Assembly (NCBI GenBank): GCA_011523945.1
Contig: WTFU01000064.1
Span: 1-53,948 of the forward strand
DNA: 53,948 nt
Source of the DNA: Mariniblastus sp.
Lineage (GTDB): Bacteria; Planctomycetota; Planctomycetia; Pirellulales; Pirellulaceae
Reading direction: 5' to 3'
Position 1 is the stretch's first letter. Each line of letters starts with the position of its first letter. A program made the position numbers and the translations under genes. Below are positions 18,185 through 26,838 of this stretch, piece after piece. Below the pieces are notes generated by a model. That model was not told the DNA's origin. It saw only the letters and a program-made list of their open reading frames with translations, and did no database searches.

Positions 18185-19180
18185 ATGCCGAACGCCCAAC
18201 TCGATATCGTCATCCCTGTTTTCAATGAGATTGAAATCATTGAACAGTTACACGAAAGGGTCGTTGCAGCCTGTCGCCAAACAGACGTATCATTTCAAAT
18301 CACTTATATTGACGATGGCAGTTCGGACGAAACGCCGCAATGGATTTCGACCAACGCCGCGGCATTAGACCTTGGCACACAAGGCCGAACAAAACTAATT
18401 CGACTGTCGCGAAACTTTGGACAACCAGCGGCCATTCAAGCAGGACTCCGATCCAGCAATGCGGACTGCGTCGTACTTATGGATGGTGACCTTCAAGATC
18501 CGCCAGAGTTAATTCCGGAAATGCTGGAGCGGTGGATTAACGGTGATCAAATTGTCATCGCCCAAAGAATTTCGCGTAAAGAGTCGCTGCTTCGAGGAAT
18601 CGGTTTTAAACTTTTTCACAAGCTATTCCGCCATTTATCCGATTCGAAAATACCTGCGAACACCGGCACATTCTGTTTACTGGACCGCCAAGCGGTAGAG
18701 GCTGTCTGCAGTCTGCCAGAGTCTCACCGTTTTTTCCCAGGCCTTCGAGCCTGGGTCGGTTTCAAGCAATCATTTATCCCATTCGAGCGTCCCTCCCGCG
18801 CCGGCGGGGCCCCCAAACAATCCCTTGGGCGACTGACTCAGTATGCGTTGGATGCAGTTTTTGGATACTCCCTGAAACCACTTAGAGTGCTGACAGCCGT
18901 TGGCGCCACCGTCTGTTGTTTCGCATTCATGGCCATCATCTACTTCGTTCTGGTTGAGATTGCAGGGCAGGGGACTTCGTCATTTGGTCTCAAGACCCTA
19001 TCGTGCGCAGTCCTCAGTCTTGGCGGATTCCAAATAATTGCCATTGGTGTTCTCGGGGAATATGTCGGTCGGATTTACGATGAGGTTAGGCGGCGCCCGG
19101 CCTACATCGTTGAGCAAGAACTTGAAATCCCCTCCAAGTTTGACGCTCCGATTAATTACCAAGACAGAAAAGCCAGCTGA
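18185..19180 (+). CDS. Family 2 polyprenyl-phosphate glycosyltransferase (GtrB/DPM1-like)
   Basis: The 331-residue protein has an N-terminal GT-A domain facing the cytoplasm: VIPVFNE at 9-15, DDGSSDET at 43-50, and the metal-binding DGD at 100-102 within VLMDGDLQDPPE. FSHRFF-type sequence (SHRFFPGLRAWVGF) and FERPSRAGG are also characteristic. Two membrane helices follow (about 235-258 and 270-293), then GEYVGRIYDEVRRRP, the usual end of GtrB/ArnC-like enzymes. It is predicted to transfer a sugar from a nucleotide sugar to a polyprenyl phosphate carrier, which a membrane GT-C enzyme then uses outside the membrane. The next gene, overlapping by one base (TGATG), encodes such a candidate partner. 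Confidence 0.9.
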   Translation: MPNAQLDIVIPVFNEIEIIEQLHERVVAACRQTDVSFQITYIDDGSSDETPQWISTNAAALDLGTQGRTKLIRLSRNFGQPAAIQAGLRSSNADCVVLMDGDLQDPPELIPEMLERWINGDQIVIAQRISRKESLLRGIGFKLFHKLFRHLSDSKIPANTGTFCLLDRQAVEAVCSLPESHRFFPGLRAWVGFKQSFIPFERPSRAGGAPKQSLGRLTQYALDAVFGYSLKPLRVLTAVGATVCCFAFMAIIYFVLVEIAGQGTSSFGLKTLSCAVLSLGGFQIIAIGVLGEYVGRIYDEVRRRPAYIVEQELEIPSKFDAPINYQDRKAS

Positions 19181-20961
19181 TGCCTGATTTACGCAGGACG
19201 ACCGACGACGATACGGTCCATCACAACAATCGAACGACAGGATGGTTCAACAAACAATCTCTCGGATGGCTCTTCCTGCCGATGATCGGCTGCGTTCTCA
19301 TCGGCTTTTACTGTTGTGAACTCAACCGGCAACTATACCAACACCAAAATCCCTTCTTTGATTCGCTCAGTTATTACGAGCGGCTTTTTCGAATCATGAC
19401 CCTGACTGAAACGGAGGGATTTTTTAGTGGAATGAAAGCAGGTTGTTTTAATTACACCACAGTCTGCCTCCCTTTCATATTCGCTGCCGCCATTGGAGAT
19501 TGGATTGAGCCAAGTCGTTTCGTTGGCGTTTGGATTCAAGTTTTATATTTGACTCTCTTCCAGATCAGCCTGTTTTACTACCTGGTTCGGATAAAGAAAC
19601 TACAACAATCGACTGCGGCTCTCGGATGCTTGATATTTCTGACGACCGCTTGCCTATTTTTCTCTAACGGCGGCATTTCTGATTTCCGCATGGACCTTGG
19701 CCTTTGCTTAACCTATGGAATCACAATCTGCTGGTACCTAGCAGCGATGGAAAGACCCTATCTATGGCACTTTGTTCTCTTTGGAATCGCAGCATCGCTT
19801 TGCTGTTTGTCACGAGCGACTGCACCGATCTATCTTGTCACGAGCCTCGCACCGCTTGCCTTGATTGAGCTAATTCCGACCAAAAATCGAAATCAAAAAC
19901 TTGTTGGCCTGACCGTCGCAACGCTGACAACGATCGCCTTGGCCGGTTGGTTTTTCATTCTTAACTTCGATTATCTATATTACTACTATGCGGTGTGGAA
20001 CACGGACGCTAACGCAAAAATCCCATGGAACGAAGCATTCCGGCATTTAAAATTGACCCAGCGGTGTCTGGGTAACCCCTTAATTTATTTCATCGTTATT
20101 CTTCAATTAGGCGTGGGGATCACCGCCATTTCAAAACAAAAGCTTTGGACTGTAACCAAAATGGCCTGGCAAACTGGAGATATCGATTTCCGAATCGCCT
20201 GGATTGGCATAAGCCCTGTCGTCCTAATGATCGCCCGCAGAGCCGGATTAAACCCATTTGTATGCATGCCAGCCGTTGTTGGGCTGTTGCTGCTATTTTT
20301 GATTCCCGTCTTGAAAAATCAGGATCGACTTAATGATATTCGCTTAACTCGTTTTGCCTGGATTTGCTTCGCCATTTGCCTCGTAACAGCGTCCCATGAG
20401 GGTTGGGAGCAACACCAGCAGCATTCGTTCAACACAATGGCCGCACAGCAACAAATCATTGACCACATTATTTCCGACAGTAAGGAACAAGACCGCCCAC
20501 AGGTCAGATTTGCGGTCATGCATACAACCGACCTTAACACAAGCAGTCTAAAATCTATCCTCTTGTTCGATCGCCTGGATACCACCCCAAGCTTAGGCTT
20601 TGTCAAGGTAAATCAAATACAACTTTATGACGATCCAATTTTCTCTAACTATGCCGCAGCTGACTGGGCTGCAATTCCCGGTACGAACGATCCAGAAAAA
20701 CTGAACCACATTTTCAATCTCGCGAATCAACGGCTTAACTACCTCGTGCTACCCGATCAACCTTCGTGCGTTACCATCGAAAAAACAATGCCTCACAACT
20801 ACACCAACCGCTATCTTCAATTGCTCCGCTCAAAATTTGCCGTTGGAAACTGGAAGAAGATCGCAGGCCCTATCCGAACGAACAAAACTGAGGCGGTTGA
20901 AATTTTTCGTCGCATTCCAACAAGCCAGTCAACTTCAACAAACCCGCCAAGCTCTAATTGA
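19180..20961 (+). CDS. Polytopic membrane protein, GT-C-type glycosyltransferase candidate
   Basis: The 593-residue protein has a first membrane helix (LGWLFLPMIGCVLIGFYC) followed by an outer loop with an acidic FFDSLSYYERL, the position where GT-C enzymes have a catalytic Asp. About ten further hydrophobic segments run to residue 410, and a soluble tail of about 170 residues follows. The start ATG overlaps the stop of the polyprenyl glycosyltransferase (TGATG), so the two are translated together. The likely role is transfer of the lipid-linked sugar made by its partner to a surface glycan or lipid. Sequence similarity to named GT-C families is not obvious to me, so the call rests on topology and context. 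Confidence 0.6.
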   Translation: MPDLRRTTDDDTVHHNNRTTGWFNKQSLGWLFLPMIGCVLIGFYCCELNRQLYQHQNPFFDSLSYYERLFRIMTLTETEGFFSGMKAGCFNYTTVCLPFIFAAAIGDWIEPSRFVGVWIQVLYLTLFQISLFYYLVRIKKLQQSTAALGCLIFLTTACLFFSNGGISDFRMDLGLCLTYGITICWYLAAMERPYLWHFVLFGIAASLCCLSRATAPIYLVTSLAPLALIELIPTKNRNQKLVGLTVATLTTIALAGWFFILNFDYLYYYYAVWNTDANAKIPWNEAFRHLKLTQRCLGNPLIYFIVILQLGVGITAISKQKLWTVTKMAWQTGDIDFRIAWIGISPVVLMIARRAGLNPFVCMPAVVGLLLLFLIPVLKNQDRLNDIRLTRFAWICFAICLVTASHEGWEQHQQHSFNTMAAQQQIIDHIISDSKEQDRPQVRFAVMHTTDLNTSSLKSILLFDRLDTTPSLGFVKVNQIQLYDDPIFSNYAAADWAAIPGTNDPEKLNHIFNLANQRLNYLVLPDQPSCVTIEKTMPHNYTNRYLQLLRSKFAVGNWKKIAGPIRTNKTEAVEIFRRIPTSQSTSTNPPSSN

Positions 20962-21305
20962 CCAGAGTTAAGAGTCGTTATTCTGGTGAAAAATCACATA
21001 AGACTTACGAGTGCGCTCGCAAGTTCCAGAAAGCCTCGTTCAAAATTGAAAAACGTTACAACCGTCCTCGGTCACCCAATACGAAAGCATAAAAAATTGC
21101 GATTTCGCCATGCATTTCAAATTGATTTCATTCACGTGATAACGCAAAATCTACCGCAACGCTTAATTTTTTAATATTCATCTATCTTAAAATTTCGACC
21201 ACGATCCGATGGATGCGTTTCGATTACCGGTAAACTCGGTCGTCCAGAGGATTTGAAAACTGAACCTCAAGTTCAAAACAAAACTTAACTTTCTGCCATC
21301 CAACT
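20962..21305. other. Intergenic region before the fourth sulfatase
   Basis: It contains an imperfect hairpin just after the upstream stop (21003-21024: ACTTACGAG, loop TGCG, CTCGCAAGT; one mismatch), without a following T run, so it is only a weak terminator candidate. The 62-codon frame inside it looks random. The promoter of the downstream sulfatase should lie here, but I cannot point to it. Confidence 0.35.
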
Positions 21306-22700
21306 ATGCCAAACATAAAGACAGCCATCCTGGCCCTCCTTTTGATTACACCAATTACGCTCTTAGCGGAAACGGATCGCCCAAAGGACAAGCCAAATAT
21401 TATTGTCATTCTCGCCGATGACCTTGGCTATCACGACCTCGGTTTTCAAGGATCCCAGAACATCAAGACTCCCAATCTTGATCAACTCGCCCATGGCGGC
21501 ACTATTTTCACCGACGCTCATACGACTGCCTCAGTCTGCAGCCCATCGAGGGCTGGATTCATGACAGGTCGCTATCAACAACGATTTGGTCACGAAGCCA
21601 ATGTCCCCCCTCCGCAACACGGCATGGACACCAGCGAATATACTCTGGGCCAAGCATTTCAGTCGCTCGGGTATTCAACGTTCCTTGTTGGAAAATGGCA
21701 CCTTGGCGATCCGGAACGTTGCTACCCAACACGCCGAGGATTTGATGAATTCTGGGGACTACGTGAGGGCAGTCGTCGCTACTGGTATGACGAATCAAAA
21801 TCAGACAAGCCGGGCGATCCACATGCAATCGAACACAACGGCAAACAGGTCAAATTCGAAGGATTTTTGACCGACAGGTTTACGGACGAGGCAATCCGGA
21901 TGGTAAAGTCATCGACGAATCCATTTTTTCTATTCCTTTCCTACACGGCACCTCATGCTCCACTAGAAGCTGAACAAGCAGATCTTGATCGCGCGAATCA
22001 AGACGCCTACGTCGCGCTCGTGCAAAACATGGATGACAACATTGGTCGACTTATCGCATCACTAGAAGCGCAGGGAATTCGTGACAACACACTGATTTGG
22101 TTCTTCAGTGACAACGGGGGGGTTTGTGCTTCCGCATCCAATGCCCCGCTTAACGGAAAGAAAGGAATCAAATTTGAAGGAGGCCAACGCGTGCCGTTTA
22201 TCATGAACTGGCCCAACCATGTTCCCGCGGGAAAAACATTTGACCGGCTGACTTCCACTATGGATATTTTTCCGACCAGTTTTAAATTGGCGGGTGGGCA
22301 AACCACACCACGCCCACTCGATGGCGTCGACCTAATGCCATTCTTGAATTACGAGTTAAAGACACCGCCTCATCATAACTTATTCTGGAAAAAACTCGAA
22401 GGTTCCGCTGTCCGTTCCGGCAGTTGGAAAATGATCCAAACGCAAGGTTTGCCAACCATGCTGTACAACCTTCAGAATGATTTGAGCGAGTATAAAAATA
22501 TCGCCGAACAACATCCTGAAAAAGTAAAAGAACTGCAAGCCCTTTATCAAAACTGGGATAAGCAAAACGTACCCGCTCAGTGGGGAGAGGCAGAACGATA
22601 CGTCGAAATCCGCCGAGAAGACTACATCCGGTTCCGAGATAGCGGTCGCCCCCTAAAACTCAACAGCCCGCGAAAAAAGAGCAACAAGAAAACAAAATAA
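21306..22700 (+). CDS. Sulfatase (arylsulfatase A-like), separate from the cluster
   Basis: The 464-residue exported sulfatase has a signal peptide (IKTAILALLLITPITLLAE). Metal residues lie in IIVILADDLGYHDLG (38-39). The formylglycine motif is CSPSR at 78-82 (SVCSPSRAGFMTGRYQQRFG). GKWHLGD, SYTAPHAPLEA and WFFSDNGG carry the other active-site residues, a complete set. The protein ends with a basic, Lys-rich tail (NSPRKKSNKKTK). It is monocistronic, between the glycosyltransferase pair and a convergent PEP-CTERM gene. The substrate is unknown. Confidence 0.93.
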   Translation: MPNIKTAILALLLITPITLLAETDRPKDKPNIIVILADDLGYHDLGFQGSQNIKTPNLDQLAHGGTIFTDAHTTASVCSPSRAGFMTGRYQQRFGHEANVPPPQHGMDTSEYTLGQAFQSLGYSTFLVGKWHLGDPERCYPTRRGFDEFWGLREGSRRYWYDESKSDKPGDPHAIEHNGKQVKFEGFLTDRFTDEAIRMVKSSTNPFFLFLSYTAPHAPLEAEQADLDRANQDAYVALVQNMDDNIGRLIASLEAQGIRDNTLIWFFSDNGGVCASASNAPLNGKKGIKFEGGQRVPFIMNWPNHVPAGKTFDRLTSTMDIFPTSFKLAGGQTTPRPLDGVDLMPFLNYELKTPPHHNLFWKKLEGSAVRSGSWKMIQTQGLPTMLYNLQNDLSEYKNIAEQHPEKVKELQALYQNWDKQNVPAQWGEAERYVEIRREDYIRFRDSGRPLKLNSPRKKSNKKTK

Positions 22701-22852
22701 GATTCCACCCGATGGATGGCACTCAGAACGATCCCAAGTTCAACTCGCAAGCAACAACTAACTGCCGTTTAGACGGCGATGCGATTAGCAACTGGGGAGA
22801 GGCGTTTCTACGGTCAAGTCATCCAACACCTGGTCTGCGGCAATCTGGAAAA

Positions 22853-24121
22853 TTACCGAACGATTCGCCGACGTCGCCCCACCAACAGTGCCCCCAAGAC
22901 TCCCAATGCCACCATGCTTCCGGGCTCGGGAACGGCAGAAAAACCTGATGCTCCGAATTGGTAAAACTGAGTCGCATCGTTATTACCAAGAATTTGAACG
23001 TAGTAAGTACCAGCTTCTAGGATCATATCGATTTGCTCTGAAACACCTAGTCCGGCGTTATTCGAATCGCCAAGCACTGTGGTCCCATCACTCGCCAACA
23101 AGACCATGTCAAGATCCGATTGATTTGCAAGTGAATAAGAACTGTCTCCGTCATGATCGTAGGTCGGCCCAACCATATCGAGAGCAAATGACATGTCGTA
23201 AATGCTATCGAGAGTGATCTTCAAAAAGTCAACGTCCGTACCATTGTCGATTGAAATAAAATCCACTTGATCTGGATCGACCTCAACGACCGTCGACCCC
23301 ATATTTGCGTCAGTACCAATCAGAATTTCTGTACCATCGAAAATTCCTAAATCTGTGGCAACACTAAAGGTGTCATTGCCACCGTTTTCCTCCCAGTTGT
23401 CACCATATCGAACTTGAGCCTGATGGATATCATCAATCTGAGGACCATCAAAGGTCGTGTTAACAAAGGCTTCCATTAACTGTCGACTGTCATTTGCGGT
23501 CACATGTGGCAGACCCATTCCATGCCCAAATTCGTGCGCCAATACGTTTCTCAAACCAAGGTAATTGTTCGAACTGTTGGAATAAAAACTTACATTATCC
23601 GTATCAATAACCATGTCTCCATGGTCGGGAAAGTAGTTATAGGCGAGCGTATTCGAACCTGTTTGACCGTCGATTGAATGACCAGCAATTCTTACATCCG
23701 CAACAACACCTAACTGACCGCGTGGTGAAATCGTATTATCAATCCTCTGACCACTGTCGTTCGCTTCATACGAAAAGCTCAATCCAGAGACAGCATCCCA
23801 CCGATCAAAAATACTATCAAAAACTGAAAACCATGGTCGATTCGTTAAATCCGATCCACCAGCACCGGAACCTAGATTCATATCGAGAAAACTAACTAAG
23901 TCGCTCGCATCACTTGATTCACCACTGTAGGCAGGAGTAATCGCCGTGCCGTCGCTGACGAATCCCCAGGTGATCTCCGTTGCATCGCCCAACCCCAACC
24001 CCGAGCCGTTGGTCGCAGTCTGACCCCAGCGACTTTGACCAAAAGTAACGGACACGTTAAGCGCCGCAAACAAAACAAGAACCAGAGCGGATTTAGTCAA
24101 GGCAGAAACAGGCCGAAGCAT
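22853..24121 (-). CDS. PEP-CTERM-anchored matrixin-like metalloprotease
   Basis: The 422-residue protein has a signal peptide (ALVLVLFAALNVSVTFGQ). The zinc motif HEFGHGMGLPH is at 196-206 with a possible Met-turn (LMEAF, M216), the pattern of matrixin/M10-type metzincins. A second beta-rich part (about 240-395) contains TYYVQILGNND, resembling a pre-peptidase C-terminal (PPC) domain. The C-terminus is a textbook PEP-CTERM sorting signal: AVPEPGSMVALGVLGALLVG followed by RRRRIVR, so an exosortase should process it at the cell envelope. No exosortase gene is in the window. The start has AAGGTG five bases upstream. It converges with the sulfatase gene; the role in degradation or adhesion is unknown. 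Confidence 0.88.
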   Translation of the reverse strand: MLRPVSALTKSALVLVLFAALNVSVTFGQSRWGQTATNGSGLGLGDATEITWGFVSDGTAITPAYSGESSDASDLVSFLDMNLGSGAGGSDLTNRPWFSVFDSIFDRWDAVSGLSFSYEANDSGQRIDNTISPRGQLGVVADVRIAGHSIDGQTGSNTLAYNYFPDHGDMVIDTDNVSFYSNSSNNYLGLRNVLAHEFGHGMGLPHVTANDSRQLMEAFVNTTFDGPQIDDIHQAQVRYGDNWEENGGNDTFSVATDLGIFDGTEILIGTDANMGSTVVEVDPDQVDFISIDNGTDVDFLKITLDSIYDMSFALDMVGPTYDHDGDSSYSLANQSDLDMVLLASDGTTVLGDSNNAGLGVSEQIDMILEAGTYYVQILGNNDATQFYQFGASGFSAVPEPGSMVALGVLGALLVGRRRRIVR

Positions 24122-24458
24122 TCGTGCACCTTAAATTTCGGTTGGTAAATTTATTGAGAAAAGTGTAACCGGAAGCAACAACGACTTAGATTCAAAATCG
24201 CGTCGAGCCCGTCTCCTTATGTTAATTAAAAACTCTGAATTCGCCACAAACTTGGCGACTTTTCCCATAAATTTCGACGCCCACCTACCAAAGCAAGAAA
24301 CCGCTAATCCGGGGGGGGTAGTGTATTTACCAGAAACAGGGCTTTTCTCGGTCCGCAAAGCACTAATTCAGCCTACCCACAAGGCCATTCCGACTGATTG
24401 GTACAGTAGTTTCGGCGTCGAGTTATCATTCGCAAGGTTTCGAGCTTTGCAATTTTAT
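24122..24458. other. Intergenic region upstream of the metalloprotease
   Basis: It carries AAGGTG, the ribosome binding site of the metalloprotease, at its left end. An eight-G run lies near 24311. A plus-strand frame of about 100 codons crosses it but overlaps the end of the neighbouring gene and has no recognisable domain; I see no real gene or RNA here. Confidence 0.4.
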
Positions 24459-26036
24459 TTAATCTCTTCCGGTAACGACCAGATTGTGTTTGGGAATCGA
24501 AAAAATAAATGCCACCACACTCGAAGTTAGCATTCGAGCGTCAGGGCCATAACCGGCGTTATCTCGATTCGGTTGGTAATAGAAACCGCCATTGTGGCAT
24601 TGAGCAAGTGTAAACCACCAGCGATTTGCATTCATGAGCTTTCGAAAACTGACGGGATCAACATTTGCCGCAAGCGCGGTATACCCCATTCCCATCACGG
24701 GTGATCCGTGTGTGTCAGGGAAACTCTCCGGATGCTCTCCAATTACTTCCGCGTGTTTCCTGGCTCGTTCAAGATAGTCTGAGTCTTCATAGGGGCTTAA
24801 GAAGTTCGCGATTCCCGCCGCACCGGTTCGCCCCATATCCGCCCAACTCTCCGGGCCACCACCTAACTGGTCCTCATACCAAACATAACCATTGGCACCA
24901 GTCGCTCGTTTTAGAAAATCATAAGCGGCGTCATGCTTATTTCGATCTACTTTGATTCCGCAACGGTGCATCATTGCATAGGCGAGCGCGCCCTGTCCGG
25001 TAAGCATTGCGATCGGACCATACCCTTCGAATCCTGGATTATGCCCCCATCCACCACGTGCATCAGCGGGCCCTTTGGGATAGGAAGCCGGATGAGACTC
25101 TTTAGAGCGGGGATTAATTTGTGACATTTTCAAATATTGACTTTCAGCGAGATAGTCATGAATCTGTTGGAGCTCTGGAATGACCCACGCCTTTTTCGTT
25201 TGTAAGTAATACTCGCTGACAACAATTGCCGCGCTCATGTAACGCCAGTTAATCAACCCGGATACGCGATTGTCTTTTGACTTTGTTTCACGACAATGAA
25301 ACTCAACACACCGTTCAGCGGCCTGAAAGTGCTTACGCTTTCCACTTGCCAACAAAGCAAGCGGTGCAAAGGTGTTATGAACCGCATTTCCAAACGAACC
25401 ATCTGACTTTTGATTTTTCACAAGGACATCCAACAGCTCAGTCAAAATCAAATCTGTTTTTTCACAGAATTCAGGATAGCTATCGGCGTAGACACCATAC
25501 CGCTTGCCGACATCGAGATTGATATTCCGCTGCTCGTTGCCGCGACGAATCATTAACTCAAATCGCCCGCCCGATTTTTTACTCTGAGAACTTTCCAGCG
25601 CATTGGCAAATTCGGTGATAGGCCCGACTGCGCCGAACACGTCCATTCCGTACCCGTTTTGGTGCGATTTGGTAAATAACTCACCGTTCACCCCGACGAT
25701 TCGATCTCCAGCTAAGATCTTCCGCGATGCTGGAGAATCCTCGAATACATATCTCACCAATAATGTCTTTGGTTGTTCTGACGTCAGCTCAACTCTCAAT
25801 CCAGTAATTCCTAGGTTATAAAACCAACCTGGCACCATAGAATCCGGACCTGAATTCGCCTTTCGATTCCAGGGAGATCCGTTTTCGTAATAGTGAACCT
25901 GCGCAACAGCGTTTGTGTTAAAGCAATAAAAACAAACTACAAATGCAGTTAGTGTTCTTGAAAATTGAGAAAAGCACGGATTTAAGCGCATGGAAAAAAC
26001 TCGTAGACTGTAAGGAAATTCGAAAAAAGACCGCAT
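24459..26036 (-). CDS. Exported PDZ plus alpha-alpha-toroid protein (DUF6288-like)
   Basis: This is a 525-residue protein. The first ATG (26036) gives a long leader; the ATG at 25991 (residue 16) gives a more normal signal peptide (FSRTLTAFVVCFYCFNTNAVAQ). Neither has a strong ribosome binding site. Residues about 60-175 look like a PDZ domain (SPASRKILAGDRIVGVNGELF). The rest resembles the terpenoid-cyclase/prenyltransferase-type alpha-alpha toroid: repeated segments such as KNQKSDGSFGNAVHNTFAPLAL, RGGWGHNP, GANGYVWYEDQLGGG and QCHNGGFYYQ. This architecture matches the DUF6288 group of planctomycetes and verrucomicrobia, whose function is not known. It is an isolated gene. Confidence 0.75.
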   Translation of the reverse strand: MRSFFEFPYSLRVFSMRLNPCFSQFSRTLTAFVVCFYCFNTNAVAQVHYYENGSPWNRKANSGPDSMVPGWFYNLGITGLRVELTSEQPKTLLVRYVFEDSPASRKILAGDRIVGVNGELFTKSHQNGYGMDVFGAVGPITEFANALESSQSKKSGGRFELMIRRGNEQRNINLDVGKRYGVYADSYPEFCEKTDLILTELLDVLVKNQKSDGSFGNAVHNTFAPLALLASGKRKHFQAAERCVEFHCRETKSKDNRVSGLINWRYMSAAIVVSEYYLQTKKAWVIPELQQIHDYLAESQYLKMSQINPRSKESHPASYPKGPADARGGWGHNPGFEGYGPIAMLTGQGALAYAMMHRCGIKVDRNKHDAAYDFLKRATGANGYVWYEDQLGGGPESWADMGRTGAAGIANFLSPYEDSDYLERARKHAEVIGEHPESFPDTHGSPVMGMGYTALAANVDPVSFRKLMNANRWWFTLAQCHNGGFYYQPNRDNAGYGPDARMLTSSVVAFIFSIPKHNLVVTGRD

Positions 26037-26235
26037 AGACGACTGATTGAGCTTAGGTCGATTTGAAAAGCCGTTCGCTCCCCGAAGGATCTCAAATCAT
26101 ATTCTTCAACGTGATTGAGGAAAAGACAGACTCAATAATTAAGCTGTTAAACTATCTTCCAAGAATCGAAGTTCAATCTCTCTGTACAAACTCAAAAAAA
26201 CAGATTACCCACACTGAATTTACTAAATCTTTAAT

Positions 26236-26742
26236 ATGAAAAATCTTATGCACCCAAACAAACAATCGCTTCGCTCACTCATCGTAATTTTCTCCGCGGT
26301 CGTTTTGACTGCTGGCTGCGCTAATGATCCGCCCGAACCCAGCACCAACTCTGGCCAACTTGAAAACCCCAACTCAACCACCAAAATTGCGGTCATCAGT
26401 ATTACAAGTGACCCCAATGTCGATCCCCAAGCCGTCAACATGGGACTTACGTTTGCCGGTTTCTGCCTTGATGAAGGCTATCAAGTAGCGATTTTTTTTA
26501 ATGTCAAGGGAACGAAATTGCCGACCGCAGAATTCCCTGATGACTTCGCCTACCAAAGCCACGATCCAATGAAAACACAGTTAGTAAAACTGAATGAGCG
26601 TGGTGCTGAACTGCATGTCTGTCCTGTTTGCATGAACGATCTTTCAATCAGCAAATCCGAAATTATTGACGAGGCATTCGTCACGAGCAAACCCAAGTTA
26701 TTCGCCAACTTAGGTTCCAACACCATGGTATTTACCTATTAA
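26236..26742 (+). CDS. DsrE-like lipoprotein
   Basis: The 168-residue protein has a lipoprotein signal (lipobox LTAGC, Cys28) and a Pro/Asn/Ser-rich spacer to about residue 50. The domain that follows resembles the DsrE/DsrF-like fold: IAVISITSDPNVDPQAVNMGLTFAG at the start, YQVAIFFNVKG as the next strand, and HVCPVCMNDLSI, where the conserved family cysteine sits in a CPVC pair. DsrE-like proteins usually work in the cytoplasm on sulfur relay; here the domain is tethered outside. Function unknown; possibly a redox or sulfur/metal-binding envelope protein. Confidence 0.7.
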   Translation: MKNLMHPNKQSLRSLIVIFSAVVLTAGCANDPPEPSTNSGQLENPNSTTKIAVISITSDPNVDPQAVNMGLTFAGFCLDEGYQVAIFFNVKGTKLPTAEFPDDFAYQSHDPMKTQLVKLNERGAELHVCPVCMNDLSISKSEIIDEAFVTSKPKLFANLGSNTMVFTY

Positions 26743-26825
26743 TTCTCGCTAACACATTTCCTTCCCTTTTCAATTGCCAAATGACAGGGGAACAATCGAG
26801 TGACAGCGTGTCATTCTTTTTTAAA

Positions 26826-26831
26826 AAGGAG
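26826..26831 (+). promoter_or_regulatory. Ribosome binding site that fixes the hydrolase start
   Basis: AAGGAG lies seven bases before the ATG at 26839. It shows that the in-frame GTG at 26800 is not the start. Confidence 0.75.
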
Positions 26832-26838
26832 TCTGGCC

